A stretch of DNA of 64,000 bases from Enterobacter sp. ENT03. Its GTDB lineage: Bacteria; Pseudomonadota; Gammaproteobacteria; Enterobacterales; Enterobacteriaceae. The first letter of the stretch is position 1. Each line of letters opens with the position of its first letter. The position numbers and the translations under genes are program-made. This document shows positions 45,839-56,153 of the stretch, one piece after another. The DNA lies in assembly GCF_019218745.1 (NCBI RefSeq), contig NZ_JAHUXA010000001.1:620001-684000 (forward strand). Reading direction: 5' to 3'. A model generated the notes under the pieces. The model had not been told where the DNA came from and made no database searches. It saw only the letters and a list, made by a program, of their open reading frames with translations.

Positions 45839-47431
45839 TCAGTCGATGCCTTTGCTGCGCAGGTAATCTTCGTAGTTGCCGCTGAAGTCGATAACGCGTT
45901 CAGGGGTGATTTCAATCACGCGGGTCGCCAGCGAGCTGACGAACTCACGGTCATGAGAAACAAAAATCAGCGTGCCCTGGTACATTTCCAGCGCCATGTT
46001 CAGCGATTCGATGGATTCCATATCCAGGTGGTTGGTCGGTTCATCCATCACCAGAATATTCGGGCGTTCCATCATCAGCTTGCCAAACAGCATGCGACCT
46101 TTCTCACCACCGGAGAGCACTTTTACCGGCTTTTTGATGTCGTCCTGGCTAAACAGCAGACGTCCCAGAATGCCACGCACAACCTGCTCGTCGTCGCCTT
46201 CCTGTTTCCACTGGCTCATCCAGTCGAACACGGTCATGCCGTTTTCGAATTCATATTCGTGATCCTGGGCGTAATAGCCGATTTTCACGTTTTCGGACCA
46301 CTTCACGCTGCCGGTGTCCGGCGTTAAATCGCCGACCAGCGTTTTCAGCAGGGTGGATTTACCGACGCCGTTGGTACCGAGGATCGCCAGTTTCTCGCCC
46401 ACTTCCAGCAGCAGATTGACGTTCTTAAACAGCGGACCGTTTTCAAAGCCTTTGCTGAGCTGCTCCACTTCCAGCGCATTACGGAACAGTTTTTTGTCCT
46501 GCTCAAAGCGGATGAACGGGTTCTGACGGCTGGACGCTTTCACTTCATCCAGCTTGATTTTGTCAATCTGGCGCGCGCGGGAGGTTGCCTGACGCGATTT
46601 GGAGGCGTTAGCGCTAAAGCGGCTGACAAACGACTGCAAATCGGCAATCTGGGCTTTTTTCTTGGCGTTGTCTGCCAGCAGACGTTCACGCGCCTGGGTC
46701 GCCGCGGTCATGTATTCGTCGTAGTTGCCTGCGTAAACGCGCAGTTCGCCGTAATCGAGATCCGCCATGTGCGTACAGACCATGTTCAGGAAGTGACGGT
46801 CGTGCGAAATAATGATCATGGTGCTGTTACGTTCGTTCAGCACCTGCTCCAGCCAGCGAATGGTGTCGATGTCGAGGTTGTTCGTCGGTTCATCGAGCAG
46901 CAGAATGTCCGGGTTGGCGAACAGCGCCTGTGCCAGCAGCACACGCAGTTTCCAGCCGGGGGCGACTTCACTCATTGGGCCGTAATGCTGTTCCAGCGGG
47001 ATCCCCACGCCAAGCAGCAGTTCACCGGCACGGGATTCAGCAGAGTAGCCGTCCATTTCGCCGTACAGCACTTCCAGATCGGCCACTTTGTAGCCGTCTT
47101 CTTCGCTCATTTCCGGCAGGCTGTAGATGCGATCGCGCTCCTGCTTCACTTCCCACAGTTCAGCGTGGCCCATGATCACCGTGTCGAGCACGCTGAATTC
47201 TTCGAAGGCGAACTGATCCTGACGCAGCTTACCGATGCGCTCGTTCGGATCGAGGGAGACGTTCCCCAGCGTCGGCTCTAAGTCGCCGCCGAGGATCTTC
47301 ATAAAGGTGGATTTTCCGCTACCGTTGGCACCAATCAGGCCGTAACGGTTGCCGCCGCCAAATTTGACGGATATGTTTTCGAACAGCGGCTTAGTGCCGA
47401 ACTGCATGGTGACGTTGCTGGTAACTAACAC
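45839..47431 (-). CDS. ybiT: ABC-F family ATPase YbiT
   Basis: A 530-residue soluble protein with two ABC cassettes joined by a basic coiled linker. Walker A motifs are GANGSGKST and GTNGVGKST, Walker B regions [12 protein letters not shown] and [12 protein letters not shown]. It has no membrane segments, which marks the ribosome-associated ABC-F proteins (EttA/Uup/YbiT group) that help stalled ribosomes. It is collinear with E. coli YbiT and divergent from ldtB as in E. coli. Confidence 0.96.
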   Translation of the reverse strand: MLVTSNVTMQFGTKPLFENISVKFGGGNRYGLIGANGSGKSTFMKILGGDLEPTLGNVSLDPNERIGKLRQDQFAFEEFSVLDTVIMGHAELWEVKQERDRIYSLPEMSEEDGYKVADLEVLYGEMDGYSAESRAGELLLGVGIPLEQHYGPMSEVAPGWKLRVLLAQALFANPDILLLDEPTNNLDIDTIRWLEQVLNERNSTMIIISHDRHFLNMVCTHMADLDYGELRVYAGNYDEYMTAATQARERLLADNAKKKAQIADLQSFVSRFSANASKSRQATSRARQIDKIKLDEVKASSRQNPFIRFEQDKKLFRNALEVEQLSKGFENGPLFKNVNLLLEVGEKLAILGTNGVGKSTLLKTLVGDLTPDTGSVKWSENVKIGYYAQDHEYEFENGMTVFDWMSQWKQEGDDEQVVRGILGRLLFSQDDIKKPVKVLSGGEKGRMLFGKLMMERPNILVMDEPTNHLDMESIESLNMALEMYQGTLIFVSHDREFVSSLATRVIEITPERVIDFSGNYEDYLRSKGID

Positions 47432-47653
47432 GGCGTTATCCTAAAAATGTGTGACAAACCGTGCATTATGCCACAATTGCGAAATGAAATCGCGCCTCGT
47501 GATCGGCGGCTACACTGAGCGTTTCAGAAAAAAATGTGATTTCGTACACATCTGAATTCCATGCGCGGGGGAATGCACATATAATGCGCTCCCATCTCCA
47601 TTAAGACTTAACTAAACGGCCGGATGGCCAGTGGCAAAGATACCTCGCATAAC
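47432..47653. promoter_or_regulatory. Divergent ybiT / ldtB promoter region
   Basis: A consensus -10 TATAAT occurs at 47580-47585 for ldtB, with a weak -35 (ttccat) 17 bp upstream. The ybiT promoter is not clear. Confidence 0.55.
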
Positions 47654-48574
47654 ATGAAAATTAAATTAACAACGATTTTAGCGGCGGCATTCGCAGTAGT
47701 AGGATTTTGCAAATCTGCCTCTGCAGTAACTTATCCACTGCCAACCGACGGCAGCCGTCTGGTTGGTCAGAACCAGGTCATCACGATCCCGGAAGGTAAC
47801 CAGCAGCCGCTGGAGTATTTTGCGGCGCAGTACCAGATGGGCCTGTCTAACCTGCTGGAAGCGAACCCGGGCGTTGACACCTATCTGCCGAAAGGCGGTA
47901 GCGTGCTGAACATCCCGCAGCAGCTGATCCTGCCGGACACCGTCCACGAAGGTATTGTGATCAACAGTGCCGAAATGCGCCTTTATTACTACCCGAAAGG
48001 CACCAACACGGTGATCGTGCTGCCTATCGGTATCGGTCAGTTAGGCAAAGATACGCCGATCAACTGGACCACCAAAGTTGAGCGTAAGAAAGCCGGTCCG
48101 ACCTGGACACCAACCGCCAAAATGCACGCGGAATACATCGCAGCGGGTAACCCGCTGCCGGCCGTGGTTCCGGCTGGCCCGGATAACCCGATGGGTCTGT
48201 ATGCGCTGTACATTGGTCGTCTGTATGCCATTCACGGCACCAACGCCAACTTCGGTATCGGCCTGCGCGTGAGCCACGGCTGTGTGCGTCTGCGTAACGA
48301 AGACATTAAATTCCTGTTCCAGAACGTGCCGGTCGGCACCCGCGTGCAGTTTATCGATGAACCGGTGAAAGCCACCACCGAGCCGGATGGCAGCCGTTAT
48401 GTGGAAGTGCACAACCCGCTGTCCACCACCGAAGCACAGTTTGAAGGTGGGGAAATCGTACCGATCACCCTGACCAAGAGCGTGCAGAGCGTGACCAGCC
48501 AGGCTGACGTTGATCAGGCTGTTGTTGAGCAGGCCATCGAAAACCGCTCGGGTATGCCGGTTCGTCTGAACTGA
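47654..48574 (+). CDS. ldtB: L,D-transpeptidase LdtB (YbiS)
   Basis: A 306-residue periplasmic enzyme that attaches Braun lipoprotein to the meso-diaminopimelate of peptidoglycan. The signal peptide [20 protein letters not shown] ends near SASA|VTY. A LysM-like region at about 40-88 is followed by a YkuD domain with catalytic C210 in SHGCVRLRN. The start at 47654 matches E. coli in length; ten in-frame codons upstream lack a ribosome binding site and would block the signal peptide. Confidence 0.96.
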   Translation: MKIKLTTILAAAFAVVGFCKSASAVTYPLPTDGSRLVGQNQVITIPEGNQQPLEYFAAQYQMGLSNLLEANPGVDTYLPKGGSVLNIPQQLILPDTVHEGIVINSAEMRLYYYPKGTNTVIVLPIGIGQLGKDTPINWTTKVERKKAGPTWTPTAKMHAEYIAAGNPLPAVVPAGPDNPMGLYALYIGRLYAIHGTNANFGIGLRVSHGCVRLRNEDIKFLFQNVPVGTRVQFIDEPVKATTEPDGSRYVEVHNPLSTTEAQFEGGEIVPITLTKSVQSVTSQADVDQAVVEQAIENRSGMPVRLN

Positions 48575-48593
48575 TTTTGCCCCGGCAGTAAAC

Positions 48594-48624
48594 AAAAAAA
48601 GCGATGGGAAACCATCGCTTTTTT
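48594..48624. terminator. Bidirectional terminator between ldtB and the GntR gene
   Basis: Stem gcgatgg/ccatcgc with loop gaaa, flanked by A7 on one side and T6 on the other. It is a textbook bidirectional intrinsic terminator for convergent genes. Confidence 0.93.
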
Positions 48625-48625
48625 A

Positions 48626-49342
48626 TTAGCCGTGATTAACCATAATCACGCCACCATGATCGTAGCGATAATGGCAATGGGCATACTCCAGCGGCGTGCC
48701 GTCCTCCAGATAAATCACCTGCTCCACTTCCAGCACCGGATCGGTGTCATCGCAGCTCAACCAGCGTTTATCCTCGGCATTCGGCTTTAGCGCGCGCACC
48801 ACGCGGTACGAGCCCATAATTTTCAGCGCCAGCGTGTCCTGCACATAACGAAATACCGAGCTTTGCAGATGACCGCGGTTAAGGCCGGGCACCAGACTCA
48901 CCGGCATCAGCGTAAACTCCAGCGATACCGGTTCCCCGTCAAGCAGCCGCAGACGCACAAAGTCATAGACCGGCGCATCGGCGTCAATCAGCAGCGACTC
49001 CTGCTCTTTTTCGTCGGGAAAGCGTAAATCGAAGCGGATGATTTCACTGGTGACGGTGCCGACATTTTCCCAGGTTTTGGTCGCGCCGTAATAATCGCTG
49101 CCGGGCAGATCCCACTGGGAGAGCTGGAGGAAATTCTTGCGGATGAAGGTCCCTTGCCCCTGACGGGTATACACCAGCCCTTCGACGATCAGCTGGCGTA
49201 TCGCCTGCTGGATAGTCATGCGGCTGGTGCTGAATTCCGCCGCCAGCGCAAACTGGTCGGGCAACGGCTCGCTGGCAGAATACTGCCCGCTCATGATGCG
49301 CTGCTTGATTTCCTGCGCGATAGAAACGTATTTCGCCGACAT
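48626..49342 (-). CDS. GntR/HutC-family regulator with UTRA domain
   Basis: A 238-residue protein with an N-terminal winged helix (FALAAEFSTSRMTIQQAIRQL, about residues 31-51) and a C-terminal UTRA ligand domain (EQVIYLEDGTPLEYAHCHYRYD). Such regulators of beta-glucoside operons usually sense phosphorylated sugars. It is the last gene of the GH1-EIIC-GntR operon and is likely autoregulatory through the palindrome at 52147. Confidence 0.88.
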   Translation of the reverse strand: MSAKYVSIAQEIKQRIMSGQYSASEPLPDQFALAAEFSTSRMTIQQAIRQLIVEGLVYTRQGQGTFIRKNFLQLSQWDLPGSDYYGATKTWENVGTVTSEIIRFDLRFPDEKEQESLLIDADAPVYDFVRLRLLDGEPVSLEFTLMPVSLVPGLNRGHLQSSVFRYVQDTLALKIMGSYRVVRALKPNAEDKRWLSCDDTDPVLEVEQVIYLEDGTPLEYAHCHYRYDHGGVIMVNHG

Positions 49343-49357
49343 TGCCCGTTCCTTTTA

Positions 49358-50680
49358 TTATTCGACTATCCCACTGTTTTTTAAGGCCACTCGCTCGGCT
49401 ATCTTGAGGAAAGGCAGGTAGAAGAATACACCAAAGATGATGATTATCAACTGAACGACCACCGCCCGCCAGTCCCCCGCCGTGGCCAGCCAGGCGCTCA
49501 GCACCGGTGGCGTGGTCCAGGGGATCATCACCACGCAGCGCGACATTAACCCGAGCGTGGTGCAGATCCAGGCGAACAAAATCCCGATAGCCGGCAGCAG
49601 CACAAAGGGGATCATCAGCGGAATATTAAACACAATCGGCAGACCAAAAATCACCGGCTCGTTGATGTTAAACAGCCCCGGTGAAATCGACAGACGCGCC
49701 ACCTGTTTCGCCGACTGCTGGCGCGAGAACAGAAAGATGGCGATGAGCAGCGACAGCGTACTGCCGGTGCCGCCGATCATGCCGAAGGTCGGTACAAAGA
49801 TATTGTTGATGATGTGCGGGATCGGCTGCCCGTTAGCAAACGCGATCATATTTTCGTTGGTGTTGATCAGCAGGAACGGCTCGAGCACCACGGCGTTGAC
49901 CACCGACTGATGAATACCCAGCGTAAACAGAAAGTTACCAAAGCTGTAGATAAACAGCGTGCCCGGCAGACTGGTATTAATAAGCCGCAACGGCTGCTGG
50001 ATCAGCGTGGTGATCAGGTGGATCAGATCGGTGTGCAGCACGTTCGCCAGCAGCGCGGCGATAATGGCGAAGGTGGAGAGCGTAAAAATGGTCGGCAGCA
50101 GCGCGGAAAAGGATTTGCTCACCGCTGGCGGCACGTTTTCGCCGAGCGAAATATCGAGCTTTTTGAACCCGGCGATGCGGATAAACAGCTCGGTGGACAA
50201 CAGGCCGATGATCACCCCGGCAAAAATCCCGGTGGTGCCGATATTGGCAAACGACAGCAACTGGCCGACCGTCACTGTGGCCTTGCCGCCTACCGGCACC
50301 ACGTCGAGCTGGATGGGCATCATAATGATAAAGCTGGATAAGGCGATCACCACTGCCGAGACCGGGTTGTCGAAGTTTTTGTTGCGCGCCAGCGACCAGG
50401 CGATCATCGGCGCGATCAACAGCGCCGCGATATTCAGCGTACCGTTGATGATCACATCGCCCCACACTTTAAAGCGCGTCAGCATTTCTCCGTCCATTAC
50501 CCACGGAAACACCACGTTATTCACCAGCACCGCCAGCCCGGCGAGAATAAAAATGGGCATCACCGCGGCAAAGGCATCGCGCAGGGAGCGCAGATGCACC
50601 TGGTTGGCGATACGGGCGGAGAACTCAACAAATCGATCAACAAACGACTGCATATTCGGTTTCATGTTTGCATCAGACAT
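49358..50680 (-). CDS. PTS cellobiose/beta-glucoside EIIC component
   Basis: A 440-residue membrane protein of the lactose/cellobiose EIIC family (CelB/ChbC-like). It has about ten membrane segments and conserved FNINEPVIFGLPIVFNP-like and TPPVLSAWLATGGD-like stretches, here FNINEPVIFGLPIVFNI and TTPPVLSAWLATAGDW. It transports a beta-glucoside with phosphorylation. No EIIA or EIIB gene is nearby, so it must borrow them from another system. It is encoded 49 bp after the GH1 gene, in the same direction. Confidence 0.9.
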   Translation of the reverse strand: MSDANMKPNMQSFVDRFVEFSARIANQVHLRSLRDAFAAVMPIFILAGLAVLVNNVVFPWVMDGEMLTRFKVWGDVIINGTLNIAALLIAPMIAWSLARNKNFDNPVSAVVIALSSFIIMMPIQLDVVPVGGKATVTVGQLLSFANIGTTGIFAGVIIGLLSTELFIRIAGFKKLDISLGENVPPAVSKSFSALLPTIFTLSTFAIIAALLANVLHTDLIHLITTLIQQPLRLINTSLPGTLFIYSFGNFLFTLGIHQSVVNAVVLEPFLLINTNENMIAFANGQPIPHIINNIFVPTFGMIGGTGSTLSLLIAIFLFSRQQSAKQVARLSISPGLFNINEPVIFGLPIVFNIPLMIPFVLLPAIGILFAWICTTLGLMSRCVVMIPWTTPPVLSAWLATAGDWRAVVVQLIIIIFGVFFYLPFLKIAERVALKNSGIVE

Positions 50681-50729
50681 CGCAGATACCTTCCCTTCAA
50701 TCAGTCACAAAACGGTCTGGCAGGCGGGA

Positions 50730-52109
50730 TCACATCTCGTCGCCGTTACTGTGGATCACACGTTTGAACCAGGCGTAGCTCTTTTTCGGCACGCGTTTCA
50801 GATCTTTCAGATCGTGGTTTTCACGGTTCACATACACCACGCCGTAGCGCTTACGCATGTCCCCCTGCGAGCTGAGAATGTCAATCAGCCCCCAGCCGAG
50901 ATAGCCCATTACCTGCGCGCCGTCCTCAAAGATGGCATCTTTCATGGCCTGCAAATGCGCACGGTGATAGTCGATGCGGTACTGGTCGTCGATGGGGTTA
51001 ACGCCGTCCCAGGATTCGATCACGCCAATACCGTTTTCAATCGGGAATACCGGCAGCCGCCAGTCGTTGTAATAACGGGTGATAATGGTGCGAAAACCGA
51101 GCGGATCGATCTGCCAGTTCCATTCGGTGGCGGTGAGGAACGGGTTATTTTTGTCGCCATGCAGCAGGTAATAGTTCACCGGCGTACCAGCGGGAATGGC
51201 ATCACTGTCCAGCGTCTTACTGGCGTAGTAGCTGAACGCCATATAATCATTTTTCACGCGGGCGATTTCCGCGAGATCCTCGTCGCGGAAAATATCCTGG
51301 AAGCCTTCGCGCGCCACTACCGCCATCACCGCCGGGCTGTAGCCCTGACCGGCATAGACCCGCAGCAGGTTCTGGTTGAGAAATTCGTCATACTGCTGCG
51401 CACAGAAAATATCCTGCGGCTTACAGGTGGCGGGATAGATCAGCTGATGCGCCAGCATACCGCCCATCAGCTGCCCCGGTTTGGTGTCATGCAGATAGTG
51501 CGTCAGCCGGACGTGGGCCATCATCACGTGATGCGAGATCTGGTACAGCTCGCGCAGCGTTTTCTCGCCTTCCAGATAGCCGCCGACCTTAAAGGCTTCC
51601 GGCATGTGGTAGATATTTTGCTCGTTAAAGGTCAGCCAGTACTTCACGCGGTCGCCAAAGCAGTCGATCATCTTTTTGCCGTAGCGGACAAACGCCTCCA
51701 TGACGTGACGATCGGTAAATCCATTGTAGGTCTTTGCCAGCGCCAGCGGCATATCAAAGTGGTAGAGGCAGATCATCGGCTCGATGCCGCGCGCCAGCAG
51801 GTCGTTGATAAAGCGATCGTAAAAGGCGATGCCCTCGGCGTTAAACTCCCCGTCGCCCTGGGGACAGACGCGGCTCCAGGCGATCTGAAAACGGTAGCAG
51901 TTCATGCCGAGATCCTGCATCAGGTCGAAATCTTCGGCATAGCGATGGTAGGAGTCGGTGGCCACTTTCCAGTCAGAAGCGAATTCGCTGGCTTCGCGGA
52001 TGTCGTACACCGACGGTCCCTTTCCGCCTTCGTTCCACGCCCCTTCCGTCTGCATACTCGATACCGAGTTACCCCATAAAAAACCCGCCGGTAAGGATTT
52101 AGTCATCAT
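50730..52109 (-). CDS. 6-phospho-beta-glucosidase (GH1)
   Basis: A 459-residue GH1 enzyme with acid/base E163 in TFNEQN and nucleophile E358 in PIENGIG. The context (EIIC in the same operon) and C-terminal DILSSQGDMRKRYGVVYVN fit the 6-phospho-beta-glucosidases (BglA/AscB type). It hydrolyses the phosphorylated disaccharide delivered by the PTS. The ATG at 52109 is followed by a second ATG. ggag lies just upstream. Confidence 0.9.
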   Translation of the reverse strand: MMTKSLPAGFLWGNSVSSMQTEGAWNEGGKGPSVYDIREASEFASDWKVATDSYHRYAEDFDLMQDLGMNCYRFQIAWSRVCPQGDGEFNAEGIAFYDRFINDLLARGIEPMICLYHFDMPLALAKTYNGFTDRHVMEAFVRYGKKMIDCFGDRVKYWLTFNEQNIYHMPEAFKVGGYLEGEKTLRELYQISHHVMMAHVRLTHYLHDTKPGQLMGGMLAHQLIYPATCKPQDIFCAQQYDEFLNQNLLRVYAGQGYSPAVMAVVAREGFQDIFRDEDLAEIARVKNDYMAFSYYASKTLDSDAIPAGTPVNYYLLHGDKNNPFLTATEWNWQIDPLGFRTIITRYYNDWRLPVFPIENGIGVIESWDGVNPIDDQYRIDYHRAHLQAMKDAIFEDGAQVMGYLGWGLIDILSSQGDMRKRYGVVYVNRENHDLKDLKRVPKKSYAWFKRVIHSNGDEM

Positions 52110-52146
52110 CTGATCTCCGCTGGTAGATATGTAAAGTCATTTACTT

Positions 52147-52164
52147 TATATGACTAGTCATATA
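52147..52164. promoter_or_regulatory. Perfect 18-bp palindrome, GntR-type operator candidate
   Basis: tatatgactagtcatata is an exact palindrome 38 bp upstream of the GH1 start. Its position over the likely promoter and its length suit a GntR/HutC dimer, here probably the regulator at 48626. Confidence 0.65.
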
Positions 52165-52250
52165 GCGGATGCCGATAAGGCAAGCAAAGGGGGACCGTGG
52201 GTTTTGTGACCAGTGCCGAAAAGATCGCGTAATCATTTTTTGTATGCGGC

Positions 52251-52292
52251 AGGTTGCGCTCGGGATCAGGGTGATGGTGGTAGGTTGCGCTC
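52251..52292. repeat. Direct repeat of aggttgcgctc
   Basis: The 11-mer aggttgcgctc occurs at 52251-52261 and again at 52282-52292, at the AT-rich edge of the hairpin-rich region. It may mark a duplication or the end of an inserted piece. Confidence 0.35.
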
Positions 52293-52317
52293 TAATTTAA
52301 TGTTGTGGAACAACGGA

Positions 52318-52900
52318 ACGCCGGATGGCGAGAGCGCGCAAGGGGCGGCCAGTCGCCGCCGCCCCCTGCACCCCCGGGCTTCCGGCAAGAAAATCGCCGC
52401 TGCGCGGTGGCCTTCGGCTTATCCCTTCCGGCTTCGGGTCGGGCGCGATGCAGCGTCCCTGCAACTCGCGCCCTCAGCCCGCATCCATGCGGGCTGCCCC
52501 GGCCGTAAGTGAACGCCTCAGCGATTTTCAGCCGACTCCCCCACACACTTCCAGATTTCTAAAAAAACACCACTCACAGCTTCCTGTAAGTTCATAAAAA
52601 ACTAATGCCACTCAGTCGCAATATAAAAAACGCGGTAATGACGCGAGGGGTTGAGTCCCCGCTGAAACCGGCGAGCCGGAGGCCGGATGACAAGGGCTGG
52701 CCGCCAGGGATGGCGGCCAGAGGCGACATGAGGCAGGAGGCCGAATCGAGCCGACCGCGGACAGACGGGTGGGAGGTGAGCGCAGTGCGCAGCACCGGTT
52801 TCTGTGCGGGGCCGCGGGGATTGCTAAGGGGGCCGCGGTGGCCCCCTTAGCACGTTCACCGTCAGCGGTGTCACGCCTGACACGAAACGCAAAGTGAACG
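52318..52900. other. GC-rich hairpin-dense non-coding region (possible structured RNA or element remnant)
   Basis: The 848 bp between the GH1 gene and afuC carries no convincing gene. It contains two GC-rich blocks separated by an AT-rich spacer (about 52540-52640). Perfect stems occur at 52342-52365, 52441-52473 (with inner tgcag/ctgca), 52475-52496, 52697-52720, 52823-52851 (12-bp arms gctaagggggcc) and 52853-52900 (cgttcac/gtgaacg). Short open frames on both strands lack ribosome binding sites and protein-like composition. It could be a large structured RNA, a degraded mobile element or a dense BIME-like array. I cannot name a family. Confidence 0.5.
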
Positions 52901-52957
52901 GAATAATCCACTGTACGTAACAGTCCTGTGAACGTAACCCTGAGTACGTTCCCAGAA

Positions 52958-54004
52958 TTAACCCGCTTCCCGCATCTCAAACATCCCATACGGATGGATC
53001 TCAAGGAAATAATTCTCCCCCACGTCCGGCTGAAGCCGCGTCGCATTCACCTGCAACAAAATCTCCTGCCCGTGCCATGCCACAATCACCTCATACTGCG
53101 GCCCCATATAGGCCACATGACGGATCACACACCGCTGGCTTTCGCTGCCGTGCTGACCAAGCGTAATCGCCTCCGGACGCACCCCCACCTGCCCGCTGCC
53201 CACCGTGGCGAACTGCGCCGGACGCGGCAACTGATAGCCATAAATATCCACATGATCCGCCGAGAAGGTCGCCGGGAACAGGTTGGCATCGCCCATAAAG
53301 CTGGCCATAAACCGCGACGCCGGCTGACGATAGAGATCCTGCGGCGAGCCCATCTGCATGATGTGCCCTTTGTTCATCACCAGCACGGTGTCAGAAACCG
53401 CAAACGCCTCGCTCTGATCGTGGGTGACATAGAGCGAGGTGATGTTGAACTGCTTTTGCAGTTCACGAATTTTATCGCGCATACTGCGACGCAGGTTGGC
53501 ATCGAGGTTACTGAGCGGCTCATCAAACAGCAGTACTTTAGGCTTTAAGATCAGCGCGCGTGCCAGCGCCACACGCTGCTGCTGACCGCCGGAAATCTGA
53601 TCCACATAGCGGTCTTCAAAGCCGTCCAGATCGACCATCGCCAGCGCCTCTTTAACGCGGGTTTTGATCTCGGCGCGCGACACGCCGAGCATCTTCAGCC
53701 CATAACCGACGTTCTCTCCCAGCGACATATGCGGGAACAGGGCGTAGGACTGGAACACCATACAAATATCACGCTGCTGAATGGAACTGTCGGTGACGTC
53801 TTCGCCGTCGATATAAATCTGCCCGGAGGTCGGCTTCTCCAGCCCCGCCACCAGCCGCAGCACGGTGGTTTTACCGCAGCCGGACGGACCGAGCAGCGTC
53901 ACCATCTCTCCCTGCGGGATTGCCAGATTGATGTTTTCAATCACCACGTTGCTGCCAAAGGTTTTGCCGACGTTGCGCAGCTCAACAAAATGTTTCTGTG
54001 TCAT
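52958..54004 (-). CDS. afuC: Hexose-phosphate ABC transporter ATPase AfuC
   Basis: A 348-residue ATPase, the same length as its E. coli homologue, with Walker [10 protein letters not shown], signature [17 protein letters not shown], Walker [17 protein letters not shown] and a TOBE-type C-terminus. Often annotated as a ferric transporter (FbpC), but the AfuABC system is known to import glucose-6-phosphate, fructose-6-phosphate and sedoheptulose-7-phosphate. The start at 54004 ([11 protein letters not shown]) is by homology. It is the last gene of the uhp-afu operon. Confidence 0.92.
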   Translation of the reverse strand: MTQKHFVELRNVGKTFGSNVVIENINLAIPQGEMVTLLGPSGCGKTTVLRLVAGLEKPTSGQIYIDGEDVTDSSIQQRDICMVFQSYALFPHMSLGENVGYGLKMLGVSRAEIKTRVKEALAMVDLDGFEDRYVDQISGGQQQRVALARALILKPKVLLFDEPLSNLDANLRRSMRDKIRELQKQFNITSLYVTHDQSEAFAVSDTVLVMNKGHIMQMGSPQDLYRQPASRFMASFMGDANLFPATFSADHVDIYGYQLPRPAQFATVGSGQVGVRPEAITLGQHGSESQRCVIRHVAYMGPQYEVIVAWHGQEILLQVNATRLQPDVGENYFLEIHPYGMFEMREAG

Positions 54005-54008
54005 AGGT

Positions 54009-56087
54009 TTACGCCTGGTTTTTAGCTTTTGAGCGGGAGATACGCGCCTCACCGATCAGCCAGTCAAAGAGGAAGATGATCGCCAGCATCACCACAATCA
54101 GGATCGAGCCGTAGGCAATCGCCACGCCGTACTCGCCGTCTTCAACACGGTTTAAGATGTAGGCCGTAGCCACACGGGTATCCGGCGTGACGAGGAACAC
54201 AATGGCGCTCACCGTGGTAATGGCGCGCACAAAGCTGTAGATCAGCGCCGAGAGGATCGCCGGGCGCAGCAGCGGCAGCAGAATGTGCGTAATGGTGCGT
54301 AAGCTTCCGGCACGCAGACTAAGGGACGCCTCATCCAGTGATTTGTCGATCTGGCCGAGACCGGCGATGCCCGCGCGAATACCCACCGGCACGTTACGCA
54401 TCACCATCGAGATAATGACAATCGCCGCGGTGCCGGTCAGGTAAACCGGTGCGCTGTTAAAGGCGAGAATATAGGAGACGCCTGCCACGGTGCCCGGTAC
54501 GGCAAAGCACAGCATGGTGGTGAATTCGATAGTCTTTTTGCCGCGGAACTGCTGGCGCACCACCACCCAGGCGATCAGCAGGCCAAAAATGGCGGTGATC
54601 GGCGCGGCAATCCCGGCGTACAGCAGCGTATCAAGCAGTGACGGCCACGCACCATCGCTCATTCCCTGACCGAACAGCTTGATAAAGTTATCCAGCGTCA
54701 GGGTGTAATCCACGCCCCAGTTGACGGTAAAGCTGCCGTAGAAAATGCTGCCGTAGAGCAGCGCATTGAACGCCACCCACACTGCCAGTAGCGCCATCAC
54801 GCCCCACACCAGCGTCACCGGCAGCGGCTGCACGTCGCCCCGGTACGATTTCCCGGAGACGGTGACGTAGGAGCGTTTGCCGATCCACATGTACTGGATG
54901 CAGAACACCAGCAGCGAGAACAGCAGCAGGAACGCGCCCAGCGTACTGGCCGCCTGATAATCCAGCTGCGAGCCGGTGATATAGAAATAGATCTGCGTCG
55001 CCAGCACGTCGAAGTTACCGCCCAGCACCAGCGGGTTACTGAAGTCTGCCAGCGACTGCACGATAACAATCAAAAAGGCGTTTGCCAGCGCCGGTTTTAA
55101 GAGCGGCACAAACACGCCGTTAAAGGTCTGCCAGCGGCTGGCGCGTAGGGTGTAAGACGCTTCTTCCAGCGACGGATGAATGGTTTTGATTGCGCCATCG
55201 AGGATCATAAAGGCCATCGGCGTGAAGGCCAGCACCTGCGCGATCCAGATACCGGTAAAACCGTACAGCCAGTTGGTATTGGTCAGGCCGAACCAGTCAA
55301 CCATCAACTCTGTCACATAACCGGAGCGGCCCATCATCAGCGTCACCCCCAGCCCCACCACAAACGGCGGGGTGACAATCGGCAGGATCGAGAAGATACG
55401 GCCTATGATGGCGCTGCGGCGGGCGATGCGCGTAGTGTAAATCGCCAGCACCAGTCCGAAGAACGTACAGCCCACGCCCACCGCCATCGACAGCAGGATC
55501 GAGTTGACGATCACCTGCACGATATGCGCCTGCGACAGCACCGTCATAAACGCCAGCGGCGCGAATTCCCCGCTGTCGGTAGTGAACATCGGAATAAAGA
55601 TGGCGATGCTTGGCCAGACGATAAAGATGCCGATCAGCGCAATAATGGCGATCAGCGAGCCGATTACAAAGCGGTCGCCGCTCAGCCATTCAAGGCGGGT
55701 TAAGGCCAGCGTCATGATCGCGCCAAGGGAGATGAACAGCACGATGGTGGCATAGCCCAGCCCACGCCCGGCGATCGTCGCGCTAATGACGATAAACGCC
55801 ATACAGGCCAGCGACCAGCCGGCATCAAACCCGTGGCGACGGCGTTGATCGCGGCTTGCCGCGCTGAACGGGCGCAGCAGCAACAGGCTGGGGAGCACGT
55901 ACCACAGCAAGCTGACGTTGAGGTGCGACCAGGCGTAAGCGTCAAGAATTTCGTCTGCGGTCGATTCCAGCAGGCCATAATCCAGGCTCCAGCTCGGCAG
56001 CAGCGCGAACGCCAGCCAGCCTAAAAGCAGCCAAAGGAAGACCGCATCCCGCTTTTTCACGGGATGGAGTGCAAGAGTGTGTGACAT
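54009..56087 (-). CDS. afuB: Hexose-phosphate ABC transporter permease AfuB (fused double permease)
   Basis: A 692-residue inner-membrane protein made of two fused permease halves, each with an EAA loop ([24 protein letters not shown] and [24 protein letters not shown]), as in AfuB/FbpB. The start at 56087 ([12 protein letters not shown]) matches the homologue; the longer frame to 56135 would include a REP element. It lies 4 bp upstream of afuC. Confidence 0.92.
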   Translation of the reverse strand: MSHTLALHPVKKRDAVFLWLLLGWLAFALLPSWSLDYGLLESTADEILDAYAWSHLNVSLLWYVLPSLLLLRPFSAASRDQRRRHGFDAGWSLACMAFIVISATIAGRGLGYATIVLFISLGAIMTLALTRLEWLSGDRFVIGSLIAIIALIGIFIVWPSIAIFIPMFTTDSGEFAPLAFMTVLSQAHIVQVIVNSILLSMAVGVGCTFFGLVLAIYTTRIARRSAIIGRIFSILPIVTPPFVVGLGVTLMMGRSGYVTELMVDWFGLTNTNWLYGFTGIWIAQVLAFTPMAFMILDGAIKTIHPSLEEASYTLRASRWQTFNGVFVPLLKPALANAFLIVIVQSLADFSNPLVLGGNFDVLATQIYFYITGSQLDYQAASTLGAFLLLFSLLVFCIQYMWIGKRSYVTVSGKSYRGDVQPLPVTLVWGVMALLAVWVAFNALLYGSIFYGSFTVNWGVDYTLTLDNFIKLFGQGMSDGAWPSLLDTLLYAGIAAPITAIFGLLIAWVVVRQQFRGKKTIEFTTMLCFAVPGTVAGVSYILAFNSAPVYLTGTAAIVIISMVMRNVPVGIRAGIAGLGQIDKSLDEASLSLRAGSLRTITHILLPLLRPAILSALIYSFVRAITTVSAIVFLVTPDTRVATAYILNRVEDGEYGVAIAYGSILIVVMLAIIFLFDWLIGEARISRSKAKNQA

Positions 56088-56102
56088 AAGTGTTCCGGTG
56101 TT

Positions 56103-56133
56103 GTAGGCCCGGTAAGCGCAAGCGCCACCGGGC
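56103..56133. repeat. REP element between afuA and afuB
   Basis: A single REP palindrome (gtaggcccggtaagcgcaag, then cgccaccgggc) fills most of the afuA-afuB gap. Such elements inside ABC operons often protect the upstream binding-protein message, giving more AfuA than AfuB. Confidence 0.8.
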
Positions 56134-56153
56134 AAATGATCGCAAATGTGGGG

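Noticed and set aside
47624-47653. A ten-codon upstream extension of ldtB
   Set aside because: The homologue and the signal peptide place the start at 47654.
49959-52079. A 706-codon open frame on the plus strand opposite the EIIC and GH1 genes
   Set aside because: It is the antisense shadow of two clear genes with catalytic motifs. Its translation has no domain character, and long antisense frames are common in GC-rich codon-biased DNA.
52605-53046. Open frames of 67-144 codons on both strands of the hairpin-rich region
   Set aside because: They have arginine/proline-rich translations, no ribosome binding sites and stems running through them; they look like by-products of GC-rich repeats.
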